In this document: in pieces, positions 40,213 to 52,402 of the stretch
Numbering within the stretch: position 1 is the stretch's first letter
How the letters are laid out: every line of letters begins with the position of its first letter
Assembly: GCF_014204815.1 (NCBI RefSeq)
Contig: NZ_JACHMC010000001.1
Span: 1,488,001-1,552,000, forward strand
Source of the DNA: Micrococcus flavus
GTDB taxonomy: Bacteria > Actinomycetota > Actinomycetes > Actinomycetales > Micrococcaceae
Direction: 5' to 3'
Length of the DNA stretch: 64,000 bases
The notes under the pieces: generated by a model
Told to the model about the DNA's origin: nothing
What the model saw: the letters and a program-made list of their open reading frames with translations, nothing else
The model's database searches: none
Program-made: the position numbers and the translations under genes

Positions 40213-40222
40213 CCGGGGCGGG
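40202..40222 (+). terminator. Hairpin at the end of the thiE remnant
   Basis: Perfect 8-bp stem CCCGCCCC / GGGGCGGG with a 5-nt loop that contains the thiE stop codon. Confidence 0.5.
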
Positions 40223-40243
40223 CCGGTGCCGCCGCCGATGGTG

Positions 40244-40249
40244 TAGAGT
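40244..40249 (+). promoter_or_regulatory. Candidate -10 box of tRNA-Arg
   Basis: TAGAGT, 38 nt before the tRNA 5' end. No good -35 seen. Confidence 0.35.
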
Positions 40250-40287
40250 CGTCGAGTCCGCCGGGGCTCCACCCCCGTCGGATCCCC

Positions 40288-40363
40288 GCCTCCGTAGCTC
40301 AGGGGATAGAGCGTCTGCCTCCGGAGCAGAAGGCCGCAGGTTCGAATCCTGCCGGGGGCACCA
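40288..40363 (+). tRNA. tRNA-Arg (anticodon CCG), CCA encoded
   Basis: Complete cloverleaf. The acceptor arm GCCTCCG pairs with CGGGGGC (one G-T pair); the discriminator base A is followed by an encoded CCA. The D-arm contains TAGCTCAGGGGATAGAGC. The anticodon stem TCTGC/GCAGA encloses loop CTCCGGA, giving anticodon CCG for CGG codons. The T-arm has the standard GGTTCGAATCC. CGG is heavily used in this GC-rich genome. Confidence 0.97.
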
Positions 40364-40381
40364 CCGCTGGAGACAGCACCA

Positions 40382-40410
40382 CGGCCGGCACGCCTCAGGC
40401 GCGCCGGCCG
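40382..40410. terminator. Long hairpin across the thiD stop codon
   Basis: CGGCCGGC and GCCGGCCG outer arms with inner CGCCT/AGGCG arms form a 29-bp near-perfect palindrome (one mismatch pair). It spans the last codons of thiD and could end both thiD and the convergent tRNA transcript. Confidence 0.5.
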
Positions 40411-41297
40411 TCGTCGTCCGTGGGCACCCGCCAGTCGAGCGGACCGTGCCAGGTCGGCCGGGACCGGTCCCCGACCCCGAGGCCGTCGGCGCCCCGCAGG
40501 GCCCGCGTCAGCCACGGACGGGCGGCGCGCAGGGCCTCCTCCCAGGACCGGCCCCCGGCCGCGAGCACCGCGAGCGCGGAGGAGAGCGTGCACCCCGTGC
40601 CGTGGGTGGCCCGCGTCCCGACGCGCGGCGCCGTCACCGCCGTCTCCCCCTGCGGCCCCACGAGCACGTCCGTCAGGCATCCCTCGGCGTCCGCAGGCAG
40701 GTGGCCGCCCTTCACGAGGACGGTCCCACCGCGCCCGACCGGGCCGTCCGCGGCGACCAGGCCGCGTGCGGCGGCCACGGCGGCGGCCAGCGCCCGCGCC
40801 GGATCGTCCTCCTCGTCCAGGGTCCGCCCCGTCAGCGCCGCGAGCTCCGGCACGTTGGGCGTCACCAGGTCCGCGAGGGACAGCAGGCGGGCCCACGCCG
40901 CCTCAGCGTCCTCGCCGGCGGCGTCCGTGAGGCGGTCGCCGCTCGAGGCCACCATGACCGGGTCCAGCACGACGCGCGGCGGCCGGGCGGCCTCGAGCCA
41001 GTCCGCGACGGCGTGCATCACCGGGACGGAGCCGAGCATGCCGATCGTGACGGCGTCGACGCCGATGTCCGCCCCGACGGCCTCGAGCTGCGCGGTGACG
41101 ACGTCGGCGGGCAGCACGTGCACCGCCTGCACACCCTGCGTGTTCTGCGCGGTCACGGCGGTGACGGCGGTCATGCCGTAGCCGCCCCAGGCGCCGATCG
41201 TGGCCAGGTCCGCCTGGATGCCGGCGCCGCCGCCGGAGTCGGACCCGGCGACGGCGAGGACGCGGGCGGGGGGACGGAGGGGCGTCACGGGGCTCAT
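40395..41297 (-). CDS. thiD: Hydroxymethylpyrimidine/phosphomethylpyrimidine kinase
   Basis: Phosphorylates HMP and HMP-P to HMP-PP for thiamine. A 300-residue ribokinase-fold protein with the opening AVAGSDSGGGAGIQADL, GYGMTAVTAVTAQNT, VLDPVMVASSG, the VLVKGGHL block and the catalytic GTGCTLSSALA. It is divergent from thiC. The pyrimidine branch (thiC, thiD) is intact here while the local thiazole and coupling genes are broken. Confidence 0.95.
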   Translation of the reverse strand: MSPVTPLRPPARVLAVAGSDSGGGAGIQADLATIGAWGGYGMTAVTAVTAQNTQGVQAVHVLPADVVTAQLEAVGADIGVDAVTIGMLGSVPVMHAVADWLEAARPPRVVLDPVMVASSGDRLTDAAGEDAEAAWARLLSLADLVTPNVPELAALTGRTLDEEDDPARALAAAVAAARGLVAADGPVGRGGTVLVKGGHLPADAEGCLTDVLVGPQGETAVTAPRVGTRATHGTGCTLSSALAVLAAGGRSWEEALRAARPWLTRALRGADGLGVGDRSRPTWHGPLDWRVPTDDDGRRA

Positions 41298-41387
41298 GCG
41301 CCCAGCGTGCCACCTCGGCCGCGCGGCCGGAACGACGGGGCGCGCCCGGGCCGCGGGGCCGGAGGGGTGAGGGTGCACGGGGACCGC

Positions 41388-41417
41388 TCGACACGGCCGG
41401 GGCGGGTGGGCTAGCGT
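41388..41417 (+). promoter_or_regulatory. Promoter of the thiC riboswitch transcript
   Basis: -35 TCGACA at 41388-41393, an 18-bp spacer, then -10 TAGCGT at 41412-41417, starting RNA shortly before the riboswitch. Confidence 0.6.
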
Positions 41418-41427
41418 CCGGGACATC

Positions 41428-43351
<1,924 letters not shown>

Positions 43352-43584
43352 GCGGTCCGTGCCGCTTCGCTGGCCGGCCTGCCCTGGGCGTGCTCCCGGA
43401 TGGCGTCGCCCCGACCGCGGTCGTCCCCAGCATCTCCTCCTTCGCCGCACGTGCCGCTGCGGGCCGGGCGGCTCGAGTGACGAGGTCCGGCCGTGCCTCC
43501 TGCACAGGTGTCCGCAGACGGCGTGGCGTCCCCGGGCGTCGCGTTCCGGCTCCGGATGTCCGGGGCCGCTCCTAGGCTCGGTGC
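43352..43584. other. Intergenic region thiC-tag
   Basis: 233 bases without a supported gene. Only the tag -10 box near the right end stands out. Confidence 0.5.
43573..43578 (+). promoter_or_regulatory. -10 box of tag (leaderless)
   Basis: TAGGCT, 6 nt before the tag ATG. Confidence 0.55.
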
Positions 43585-44334
43585 ATGAGCGCGCACCACG
43601 CCGACGACGGCCTCCCCACCCCCGTCTCCACCCTCGCCGAGGATCCACCGGTGGGCGGGCGACAGGCGCCGCCGAGTGGCGTCGTCGTGGGCGAGGACGG
43701 GCGAGCCCGCCCGCCGTGGGCGGCACGGGATCCGCTGCTGCGGGAGTACTACGACACGGAGTGGGGCCTGCCCGTCATGGACGACCAGGGCCTGTTCGAG
43801 CGCCTCGTGCTCGAGGCGTTCCAGTCGGGCCTGAGCTGGCGGACCGTCCTGGCCAAGCGGCCGCGGTTCCGGGAGGTGTTCGCGGGCTTCGACCCGGACG
43901 CCGTCGCGGCGTTCGGGGACGCGGAGGTCGAGGCGCTGCTGGCGGACCCCGGCATCATCCGGAACCGGCGCAAGATCGAGGCCGCGGTCGCGAACGCACA
44001 AGCCGTCGTCGAGATGCGCGGCGAGCGGTTCGCCCCGCTGCACCCGGGCTCCCCCGGCGCGGGCCCCGCCTGGCACGGCGACGGCGACCGGCCGGCCACC
44101 GGCCTGCCGGGGCTGGTCTGGGCTCACCAGCCTGCCGCGACCCCCCGGCCGGAGACGGTGGCGCAGGTCCCCTCGGCCTCGGACGAGTCGCGCGCGCTCG
44201 CGAGGGCGCTGAAGGCGCACGGCTGCCGCTTCGTGGGACCGACCACGTGCTTCGCCCTGATGGAGGCCGCCGGGATCGTGGACACCCACCTTCTCGGCTC
44301 GTGGCGAAGAGGGGCGTCCGGGATCTGGGAGTGA
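43585..44334 (+). CDS. tag: DNA-3-methyladenine glycosylase I-like protein
   Basis: Removes alkylated 3-methyladenine from DNA. A 249-residue helix-hairpin-helix glycosylase with EYYDTEWGLPVMDDQGLFE, LEAFQSGLSWRTVLAKRPRF, DPGIIRNRRKIEAAVANA and the C-terminal FVGPTTCFALMEAAGIVDTH. About 25-30 extra residues (GERFAPLHPGSPGAG onward) sit before the last block. The zinc-snap ligands of E. coli Tag appear lost: Tyr replaces the His of YHDTEW, and neither the N-terminal Cys nor the C-terminal HxxxC is seen. Confidence 0.85.
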   Translation: MSAHHADDGLPTPVSTLAEDPPVGGRQAPPSGVVVGEDGRARPPWAARDPLLREYYDTEWGLPVMDDQGLFERLVLEAFQSGLSWRTVLAKRPRFREVFAGFDPDAVAAFGDAEVEALLADPGIIRNRRKIEAAVANAQAVVEMRGERFAPLHPGSPGAGPAWHGDGDRPATGLPGLVWAHQPAATPRPETVAQVPSASDESRALARALKAHGCRFVGPTTCFALMEAAGIVDTHLLGSWRRGASGIWE

Positions 44335-44397
44335 ACGGGGGCCTCCGGCAGGATGGGGAGCTCAACGCAGGACGTCCACACGAAAGGGTGACGACTG

Positions 44398-45813
<1,416 letters not shown>

Positions 45814-45874
45814 CCCCGGGTCGGCCGGACGGGTCCCCCGCTCCGGCCGACCCGCCGGCCGCCTGAGGCACACC

Positions 45875-45929
45875 GAGTGGTCACGACATGCCGTCACCGG
45901 AGTCCGGTGGCGGCATGTCGTGACCACTC
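45875..45929. terminator. 55-bp near-perfect palindrome between convergent genes
   Basis: Two 24-nt arms, starting GAGTGGTCACGACATG and ending in its complement, match at 23 of 24 positions around loop GGAGTCC, which can itself close two more pairs. It lies 62 nt after gabD and 29 nt before the thpR stop, so a bidirectional terminator is the simplest role. The length and lack of a T-run are unusual. Confidence 0.6.
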
Positions 45930-45957
45930 TGCTCGTTCGGGCCTGCTCGTCGGCCCC

Positions 45958-46551
45958 TCAGCCGCGCAGCGGGACGGTCGCCAGCACCTCGTGCAGCGGC
46001 CCGCCGGAGCGGCCCTCGCCGAGCCGGGACGCCACGACCTCGACCTCGTCGGCGGTCCACTGCGGCCCGCGGTACACCGTGAGCGCGTGCACGGCCTCGG
46101 CCAGCAGGACGGTGGCCGGTGCCGGCGGACGGGGCTCGCCCCGCCTCCGACCCCGAGGTCGGGGCGCGGCGCCCGAGACCCGCGCCACGGTGAGGTGGGC
46201 ACGCCGGCGGTCCCGGCCGTCGTCGTCGGCGAGCCAGGGCTCCGCCAGGAGCGCGCCGAGCTGCCGGACCTGCCCGCCCACCCCCACCCAGAGTGTGCGG
46301 TGGGAGAACTCCCCCGCCCCGGCCAGGTGCAGGTCCAGCGGGGCGTGTCCCGCCGCGATGCGGCCGGCGTCGGCGACGACGCCGTCCACGGCCCCGGCGG
46401 GCACTTCCGGGTGGAACGCCAGCGTCAGGTGCCGCTGCTCCGGCTCGGTCCAGCGCAGCGCGCGTCCGGCTGGGTCCCGGACGCCGTCGAGGGCCGGCTC
46501 GAGGTGGTCGAGCGCGGCCCTCGGCGGACGGATCGCGAGGAAGAGCCTCAC
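45958..46551 (-). CDS. thpR: RNA 2',3'-cyclic phosphodiesterase
   Basis: 2H phosphoesterase that opens 2',3'-cyclic phosphate ends of RNA. 197 residues with the two catalytic HxTx motifs, HLTL in EQRHLTLAF and HLTV in RAHLTVARV, about 95 residues apart. The opening VRLFLAIRPP is typical. The GTG start overlaps the putP stop by 4 nt. Confidence 0.92.
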   Translation of the reverse strand: MRLFLAIRPPRAALDHLEPALDGVRDPAGRALRWTEPEQRHLTLAFHPEVPAGAVDGVVADAGRIAAGHAPLDLHLAGAGEFSHRTLWVGVGGQVRQLGALLAEPWLADDDGRDRRRAHLTVARVSGAAPRPRGRRRGEPRPPAPATVLLAEAVHALTVYRGPQWTADEVEVVASRLGEGRSGGPLHEVLATVPLRG

Positions 46552-48182
46552 ACCTGCGTGTGCGGATCCGCGGCGGCTGCGGTCGAGCCCCCGGCGGCGT
46601 TCCGCGTCATGGCGGCCGGGGCCACGTCCGGGTGCGGCTCGCGGCCGGCCACGATGTCGATCGCGCCGGTGAACTCGGCGTCGATCCGCCGCTGCACCCG
46701 GCGCGAGCGCTGGGTCACGAGGGACACCACCACACCCACCACGAGGGCGGCGACGAAGCCCGGCAGCAGCTCGTACAGGCCGAACCACTCCCACGTCTCG
46801 GCACTGGCCTCGGACCAGACCCAGGCGACGGCGGCACCGGTGACCATGGCGGCCATCGCCCCCCACGAGGTGAACCGCGGCCAGTACAGGGCGAGCAGGA
46901 TCACGGGGCCGAAGGCGGCACCGAAGCCGGCCCACGCGAAGGAGACGAGCTCGAGCACGGAGGAGTCCGGGTTGAGGGCGAGCAGACCCGCCACGAGCGC
47001 CACCACCAGTACGCCGATGCGGCCGAGCCACAGGGTGAACCTCGGGGACCCGGTGCGCCCGCGCAGCATGTAGAGGTCCTCCACCAGGGCGGAGGAGCAC
47101 ACGATCAGCTGCGAGGAGAGCGTGGACATGATCGCGGCGAGGACGGCGGCCAGCACCAGGCCGGCCACGAACGGGTGGAACAGGATCGAGGCCAGCACGA
47201 GGAATACGGTCTCCGGGTCCTCGAGCGTGGTGCCGGGGTTGGCCTGGAAGTAGGCGATGCCCACAAGGGCCACCATCACGGCGCCGAACACGGACAGCGC
47301 CATCCAGCCGATGCCGACGCGCCGGGCGACGGCCGCGTCGTGCGGGGTGCGCAGGGCCATGAAGCGGACGATGATGTGCGGCTGGCCGAAGTAGCCCAGG
47401 CCCCAGGCGAGGGAGGACAGGACGCCGATCAGTGTCGCGTTCTCGAACATCGAGAAGTGGTTCACTCCGCCGCCGGCGGCGTCGGCGGCGCGGATGCCCT
47501 CGACGACGGCGTCCCAGCCGCCCATGGTCAGGACCACCACGATGGGCACGAGCAGCAGGGAGAGGAACATGAGGATGCCCTGGGCCACGTCCGTCAGCGA
47601 GGCGCCGAGGAAGCCGCCGAACAGGGTGTAGAGCACCGTGATGCCCGCGACCACCACCATGCCGGTGAGGTAGTTGATGCTGATGCCCTGGGCGTAGAAG
47701 GAGTCGGGACCGAACGTGGACTCGACGAACTTGCCGCCGGCCACCATGCCCGATGAGACGTAGAAGGTGAAGAACACGAGGATGATCAGGCCGGCCACGA
47801 TCCGCAGGACGTGGGTGCGGTCCTGGAACCGGTGCTCCAGGAAGGACGGGATGGTGATCGAGTCGCCCGCGATTTCCGTGTAGGCGCGCAGACGCGGGGC
47901 CACGACCTTCCAGTTGACCCACGCGCCCACGGTCAGGCCGACGGCCATCCAGCCCTCGACGAGCCCGGAGGCGTAGATCGCCCCGGGCAGGCCCATCAGC
48001 AGCCAGCCGGACATGTCCGAGGCGCCGGCGGACAGGGCCGCCACGGACGGCTTCATGTCGCGGCCCGCGAGCATGTAGTCGTCCAGGTCCGCGTTCTTGC
48101 GGGCGGCGTAGAGGCCGATCGCGATCATCGCCGCGAAGTAGAGCCCGATCGCCACGATCAGGAAGGAGGTGTTCTGGTCCAT
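46548..48182 (-). CDS. putP: Sodium/proline symporter
   Basis: Sodium-coupled proline uptake across the membrane. A 544-residue SSS-family protein with about 13 membrane segments, DYMLAGRDMKPSVAALSAGASDMSGW (substrate and Na+ site region), GGFLGASLTDVAQG, and AAIMSTLSSQLIVCSSALVEDLY with Na+-site serines. The C-terminus carries a long cytoplasmic tail. Divergent from hrpA. Confidence 0.94.
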   Translation of the reverse strand: MDQNTSFLIVAIGLYFAAMIAIGLYAARKNADLDDYMLAGRDMKPSVAALSAGASDMSGWLLMGLPGAIYASGLVEGWMAVGLTVGAWVNWKVVAPRLRAYTEIAGDSITIPSFLEHRFQDRTHVLRIVAGLIILVFFTFYVSSGMVAGGKFVESTFGPDSFYAQGISINYLTGMVVVAGITVLYTLFGGFLGASLTDVAQGILMFLSLLLVPIVVVLTMGGWDAVVEGIRAADAAGGGVNHFSMFENATLIGVLSSLAWGLGYFGQPHIIVRFMALRTPHDAAVARRVGIGWMALSVFGAVMVALVGIAYFQANPGTTLEDPETVFLVLASILFHPFVAGLVLAAVLAAIMSTLSSQLIVCSSALVEDLYMLRGRTGSPRFTLWLGRIGVLVVALVAGLLALNPDSSVLELVSFAWAGFGAAFGPVILLALYWPRFTSWGAMAAMVTGAAVAWVWSEASAETWEWFGLYELLPGFVAALVVGVVVSLVTQRSRRVQRRIDAEFTGAIDIVAGREPHPDVAPAAMTRNAAGGSTAAAADPHTQV

Positions 48183-48226
48183 GCGGACCAGGGAACCACA
48201 CCGGACCGCCGTTCGCCGCCGACCAC

Positions 48227-48232
48227 TAGGCT
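48227..48232 (+). promoter_or_regulatory. -10 box of hrpA
   Basis: TAGGCT, 10 nt before the ATG, leaving a leader of only a few bases. Confidence 0.5.
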
Positions 48233-48242
48233 GGTCCGCGAC

Positions 48243-51200
48243 ATGACGCAGACTCCTCCGCCCGCGGCCGCGCCCTCCCCGGAGGCCGGCGCCGCTCCCG
48301 CCATCACCTTCCCCGAGCACCTGCCGGTCGCCGAGCGCCGCGACGAGATCATGGCGGCGGTCCGCGATCACCAGGTGGTGATCGTGGCCGGCGAGACCGG
48401 CTCCGGCAAGACCACCCAGCTGCCCAAGATGCTGCTGGCCCTCGGCCTGGGCGAGGCCGGCGTGATCGGCCACACCCAGCCCCGGCGCCTGGCCGCGCGC
48501 TCGGTGGCCGAGCGCATCGCCGAGGAGCTGGGCCAGGGCATCGGCGAGACCGTCGGCTACCAGGTGCGGTTCACGGCGGAGACCTCGAGGGCCACGCGCG
48601 TGAAGGTGATGACGGACGGCATCCTGCTGGCCGAGATCCCCCACGACCCGGACCTGCGGCGCTACTCGGCGATCATCATCGACGAGGCCCACGAGCGCAG
48701 CCTCAACATCGACTTCCTCCTGGGCTACCTCAAGCGGCTGCTCCCCCGCCGCCCGGACCTCAAGGTGATCATCACCTCGGCCACCATCGACCCGGAGCGC
48801 TTCGCCCGGCACTTCGGCCGGCCCCTGGCCGAGGGTGAGGAGCACGCGGACGCGGTGGAGGCCGACGACGGCGGCCGCGTGGTGCCCGCCCCGATCATCG
48901 AGGTCTCCGGGCGCACCTACCCCGTGGAGATCCGCTACCGGCCGCTGACCGCCGAGCCCGAGCCGGATGACCCGGACGACGACGCCGACGACAACGCGGA
49001 GACCCGCGACCCGCTCGAGGCCGTCGGGGACGCGGTGCTCGAGCTCGCCGGCGAGGCGCCCGGCGACATCCTGGTGTTCTTCCCGGGCGAGCGGGAGATC
49101 CGCGACGCCGCCGACCACCTGGCCGGCGTCGTCGCCTCCTCCCCGCGCCTGGCGGGCACGGAGATCCTGCCGCTGTTCGGCCGGCTGTCCATGGCCGAGC
49201 AGCATCGCGTGTTCGGCCGGGCCCAGTCCGGCGTGCGGCGGCGGATCGTGCTGGCCACCAACGTGGCCGAGACCTCGCTGACGGTGCCGGGCATCAGGTA
49301 CGTGATCGACACGGGCACGGCCCGCATCTCGCGCTACTCGCACCGCACCAAGGTCCAGCGCCTGCCGATCGAGCGGATCTCCCAGGCCAGCGCCAACCAG
49401 CGCTCGGGCCGCTCGGGCCGCACGAGCCCGGGCATCGCCATCCGGCTGTACTCGGAGGAGGACTTCCTCTCCCGCCCCGAGTTCACGGACCCGGAGATCC
49501 TGCGCACGTCGCTGGCGTCCGTGATCCTGCAGATGCTCTCCCTGGGCGTGGCGGAGACGCCGCGCGAGGTGATGGACTTCCCGTTCGTGCAGCCGCCGGA
49601 CCGCCGCCAGGTGACCGACGGCGCCGCCACCCTCACCGAGCTCGGCGCGCTCCACGCCGACGGGTCCGGGCCGCGCACGAAGTCCGGGGGCCGCGCGGCG
49701 GCCGCGGGCACCATCACGACGATCGGTCGGCGCCTGGCGCGCCTGCCCGTGGACCCCCGCCTGGGCCGCATGATCCTGGAGTCCGGCGAGCGGGGCTGCA
49801 CGCGCGAGGTCATGGTGCTGGCCGCGGCCCTGACCATCCAGGACCCCCGCGAGCGCCCCACCGAGCAGCGTCAGGCCGCGGACGAGATGCACGCCCGGTT
49901 CGCGGACGACCGCTCCGACTTCTCCGCCTACCTCAACCTCTGGCAGTACCTGCGCGAACGGCAGAAGGAGCTCTCCGGCTCCCAGTTCCGCAAGATGTGC
50001 CGCCGCGAGCACATCAACTGGCTGCGCGTGCACGAGTGGCAGGACCTGGTCCGCCAGCTGCGCCAGCTCGCCAAGGACGTCGGCGTGTCCGTGCAGGCCG
50101 GCCCGGTGGACCCCGTGGGCCAGCACGACGCCGTCCACAAGGCCCTGCTGACGGGCCTGCTCTCCCAGATCGGCGCGTACGACGAGCGCCGGCGGGACTA
50201 CCAGGGCGCCCGCGGCACCCGGTTCGCGGTGTTCCCCGGCTCGGCGCTGTTCAAGAAGCGCCACCCCTTCGTCATGGCCGCCGAGCTCGTGGAGACCTCC
50301 CGGCTGTGGGCGCGCACGGTGGCGCGCGTCGAGCCGGAGTGGCTCGAGGAGGTCGCCGGGGGCCTGGTGACCCGCTCGTACAGCGAGCCGCACTGGTCCC
50401 GGAACGCGGGCGCCGCCGTCGCGAAGGAGAAGGTGACGCTGTTCGGGGTGACGATCGTCCCCGAGCGCACCGTGCGGTACGGGCGGATCGACCCGGTGCT
50501 CTCCCGCGAGCTGTTCCTGCGCCACGCCCTCGTGGAGGGCGACTGGCGCACCCGCCACCGGTTCTTCGCCCGGAACCGGAAGGCCCTCGAGGAGGTCGAC
50601 GCCCTCGAGACGCGCCTGCGCCGGCGCGACCTGAGGATCGGGGACGAGGACCTCTACGCGTTCTACGACGCGCGGGTCCCCGCGAACGTGGTCTCCGAGC
50701 GGCACTTCGACGCGTGGTGGAAGAAGGCGCGCCACGAGACGCCGGACCTGCTCGACCTGGACGTCGAGTCGCTGCTCACCGAGGACGCGGACCAGCTGGA
50801 CACGGACGCGTTCCCCACCGCGTTCCGCCACCCGATGTCCGGGGGGGACGTGGACCTGCACCTGGACTACACGTACGACCCCACGGGCGCCTCCGGCACG
50901 GACGGCATCACGGTGTCCGTTCCCGTGCTCCTGCTGGGCGAGGTGGACCCGGACCGGTTCGCGTGGCTCGTGCCCGGGCTGCGCGTCGAGCTGGTGACGG
51001 CCCTGATCAAGGCCCTCCCGAAGGCCGTGCGCAAGACCCTCGTCCCCGCCCCGGACGTGGCCCGCGCGCTCGTGGCCGACCTCGACTCCCACGCCGATCC
51101 GCTGCGGGACGACCTCCCCCAGGCGCTGTCCGCGGCGGTGCGTCGCGTGCGCGGCACCGTGGTCGAACCCGAGCTGTGGCGGCCGCAGGACGTGCCGGAC

Positions 51201-52367
51201 CACCTGCGCATGGACTACCGCGTGGTGGACGCCCGCGGCGCCGTCATGGGCGCCGGGCAGGACCTCGCGGTGCTGCAGACCCGGCTGGCCCAGGCCAACC
51301 GCTCGGCGATCGCCGCGCGCCTGGCCGGCGACGACGACCCCGCGAACGCCCGCCCGGGCCCCGCCCGCGGACGCGGCCGGGGCAGGGGTCGCGGTCAGGG
51401 GTCCGACGACGCCGGTCGCGCCGCGCCCGCGGCGGCCCCCGCCGCGGGGCCCGGCGGCTTCCGCGAGCGCCACGGGCTGACCTCGTGGTCGGTCGGTGAG
51501 GTCCCCCGGAAGATCACCACGGATCCCTCCAGCCGCGGCCCGGCCATCACCGGCTACCCCGCCCTGGTGCCGGAGACCACGCCGGACGGCGCGCCGGCGG
51601 CGGGCCTCGTCGTCGCGCGCTCGGCCGAGGACCAGGCCGCGTGGCACCGGGCGGGCGTGATCTCCCTGCTCATGGCCACCCTGCCCAGCACCCACCGCTA
51701 CGTGGTGGACCACCTGGACAACCGGGAGAAGCTGACCTTCACGCAGAATCCGCACGGGTCGGTCGAGTCGCTCGTGCGGGACAGCACGCACGCGGCCGTG
51801 GACCGGCTGGTGGGCCCGGAGCTGCCCTTCACGGAGGCGGAGTTCCGCGCCCTGTTCGACCGGGTCCGCGCGGACCTGATCGACACGGTGTTCGCCGTGA
51901 CCGCGCTCGTGGCGCAGGTGCTCGGCGGCGCCGCCGAGGTGCGCCGCCGCCTCAAGGGCACCGTGTCCCTCGCGGTGGCCCCGGCGATGTCGGACGTGAA
52001 GGCGCACCTCGAGCAGCTCGTCTTCGACGGGTTCGTGGCCGCCACGGGCTGGCAGCAGCTGCAGCACCTGCCCCGCTACGTGCAGGGCATGCTCACGCGG
52101 CTGGACCGGCTCGACGCCGGCGGCCACCTCCAGCGCGACGGCCAGGCCATGGCCGTGGTGCAGGGCCTCGAGGACGAGTTCGACGCCGCCGTGGCCGCGC
52201 ACCGCGCCCGCTTCCCGGACACGCCGGTGCCCGCCGAGCTCGACCGGGTGCGCTGGCTGATCGAGGAGCTGCGGGTGTCCTTCTTCGCCCAGGAGCTGGG
52301 CACGGCCGTGTCCGTCTCGGAGAAGCGGGTCCGCCAGGCGCTGCAGCGCGCCGCCGCCGCCCGCTGA
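48243..52367 (+). CDS. hrpA: ATP-dependent RNA helicase HrpA
   Basis: A 1374-residue DEAH-box helicase. Walker A GETGSGKT is at 50-57 and DEAH at 148-151 (IIIDEAHERS). SAT is in IITSATID, and motif VI is near QASANQRSGRSGRTSPG. Then come winged-helix, ratchet and OB domains and the long HrpA-type C-terminal DUF3418 region. An Arg/Gly-rich patch ([12 protein letters not shown]) lies near residue 1042. In E. coli HrpA rescues stalled ribosomes; that role here is from family. Flanked by convergent and divergent unrelated genes, so transcribed alone. Confidence 0.95.
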   Translation: MTQTPPPAAAPSPEAGAAPAITFPEHLPVAERRDEIMAAVRDHQVVIVAGETGSGKTTQLPKMLLALGLGEAGVIGHTQPRRLAARSVAERIAEELGQGIGETVGYQVRFTAETSRATRVKVMTDGILLAEIPHDPDLRRYSAIIIDEAHERSLNIDFLLGYLKRLLPRRPDLKVIITSATIDPERFARHFGRPLAEGEEHADAVEADDGGRVVPAPIIEVSGRTYPVEIRYRPLTAEPEPDDPDDDADDNAETRDPLEAVGDAVLELAGEAPGDILVFFPGEREIRDAADHLAGVVASSPRLAGTEILPLFGRLSMAEQHRVFGRAQSGVRRRIVLATNVAETSLTVPGIRYVIDTGTARISRYSHRTKVQRLPIERISQASANQRSGRSGRTSPGIAIRLYSEEDFLSRPEFTDPEILRTSLASVILQMLSLGVAETPREVMDFPFVQPPDRRQVTDGAATLTELGALHADGSGPRTKSGGRAAAAGTITTIGRRLARLPVDPRLGRMILESGERGCTREVMVLAAALTIQDPRERPTEQRQAADEMHARFADDRSDFSAYLNLWQYLRERQKELSGSQFRKMCRREHINWLRVHEWQDLVRQLRQLAKDVGVSVQAGPVDPVGQHDAVHKALLTGLLSQIGAYDERRRDYQGARGTRFAVFPGSALFKKRHPFVMAAELVETSRLWARTVARVEPEWLEEVAGGLVTRSYSEPHWSRNAGAAVAKEKVTLFGVTIVPERTVRYGRIDPVLSRELFLRHALVEGDWRTRHRFFARNRKALEEVDALETRLRRRDLRIGDEDLYAFYDARVPANVVSERHFDAWWKKARHETPDLLDLDVESLLTEDADQLDTDAFPTAFRHPMSGGDVDLHLDYTYDPTGASGTDGITVSVPVLLLGEVDPDRFAWLVPGLRVELVTALIKALPKAVRKTLVPAPDVARALVADLDSHADPLRDDLPQALSAAVRRVRGTVVEPELWRPQDVPDHLRMDYRVVDARGAVMGAGQDLAVLQTRLAQANRSAIAARLAGDDDPANARPGPARGRGRGRGRGQGSDDAGRAAPAAAPAAGPGGFRERHGLTSWSVGEVPRKITTDPSSRGPAITGYPALVPETTPDGAPAAGLVVARSAEDQAAWHRAGVISLLMATLPSTHRYVVDHLDNREKLTFTQNPHGSVESLVRDSTHAAVDRLVGPELPFTEAEFRALFDRVRADLIDTVFAVTALVAQVLGGAAEVRRRLKGTVSLAVAPAMSDVKAHLEQLVFDGFVAATGWQQLQHLPRYVQGMLTRLDRLDAGGHLQRDGQAMAVVQGLEDEFDAAVAAHRARFPDTPVPAELDRVRWLIEELRVSFFAQELGTAVSVSEKRVRQALQRAAAAR

Positions 52368-52402
52368 GGCGGACGACGGCGGCGGCGGTCGGGGCGGACG
52401 GG

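Noticed and set aside
43390-43575. Small open frame between thiC and tag
   Set aside because: No ribosome site, no recognisable protein character, and the opposite strand is equally open.
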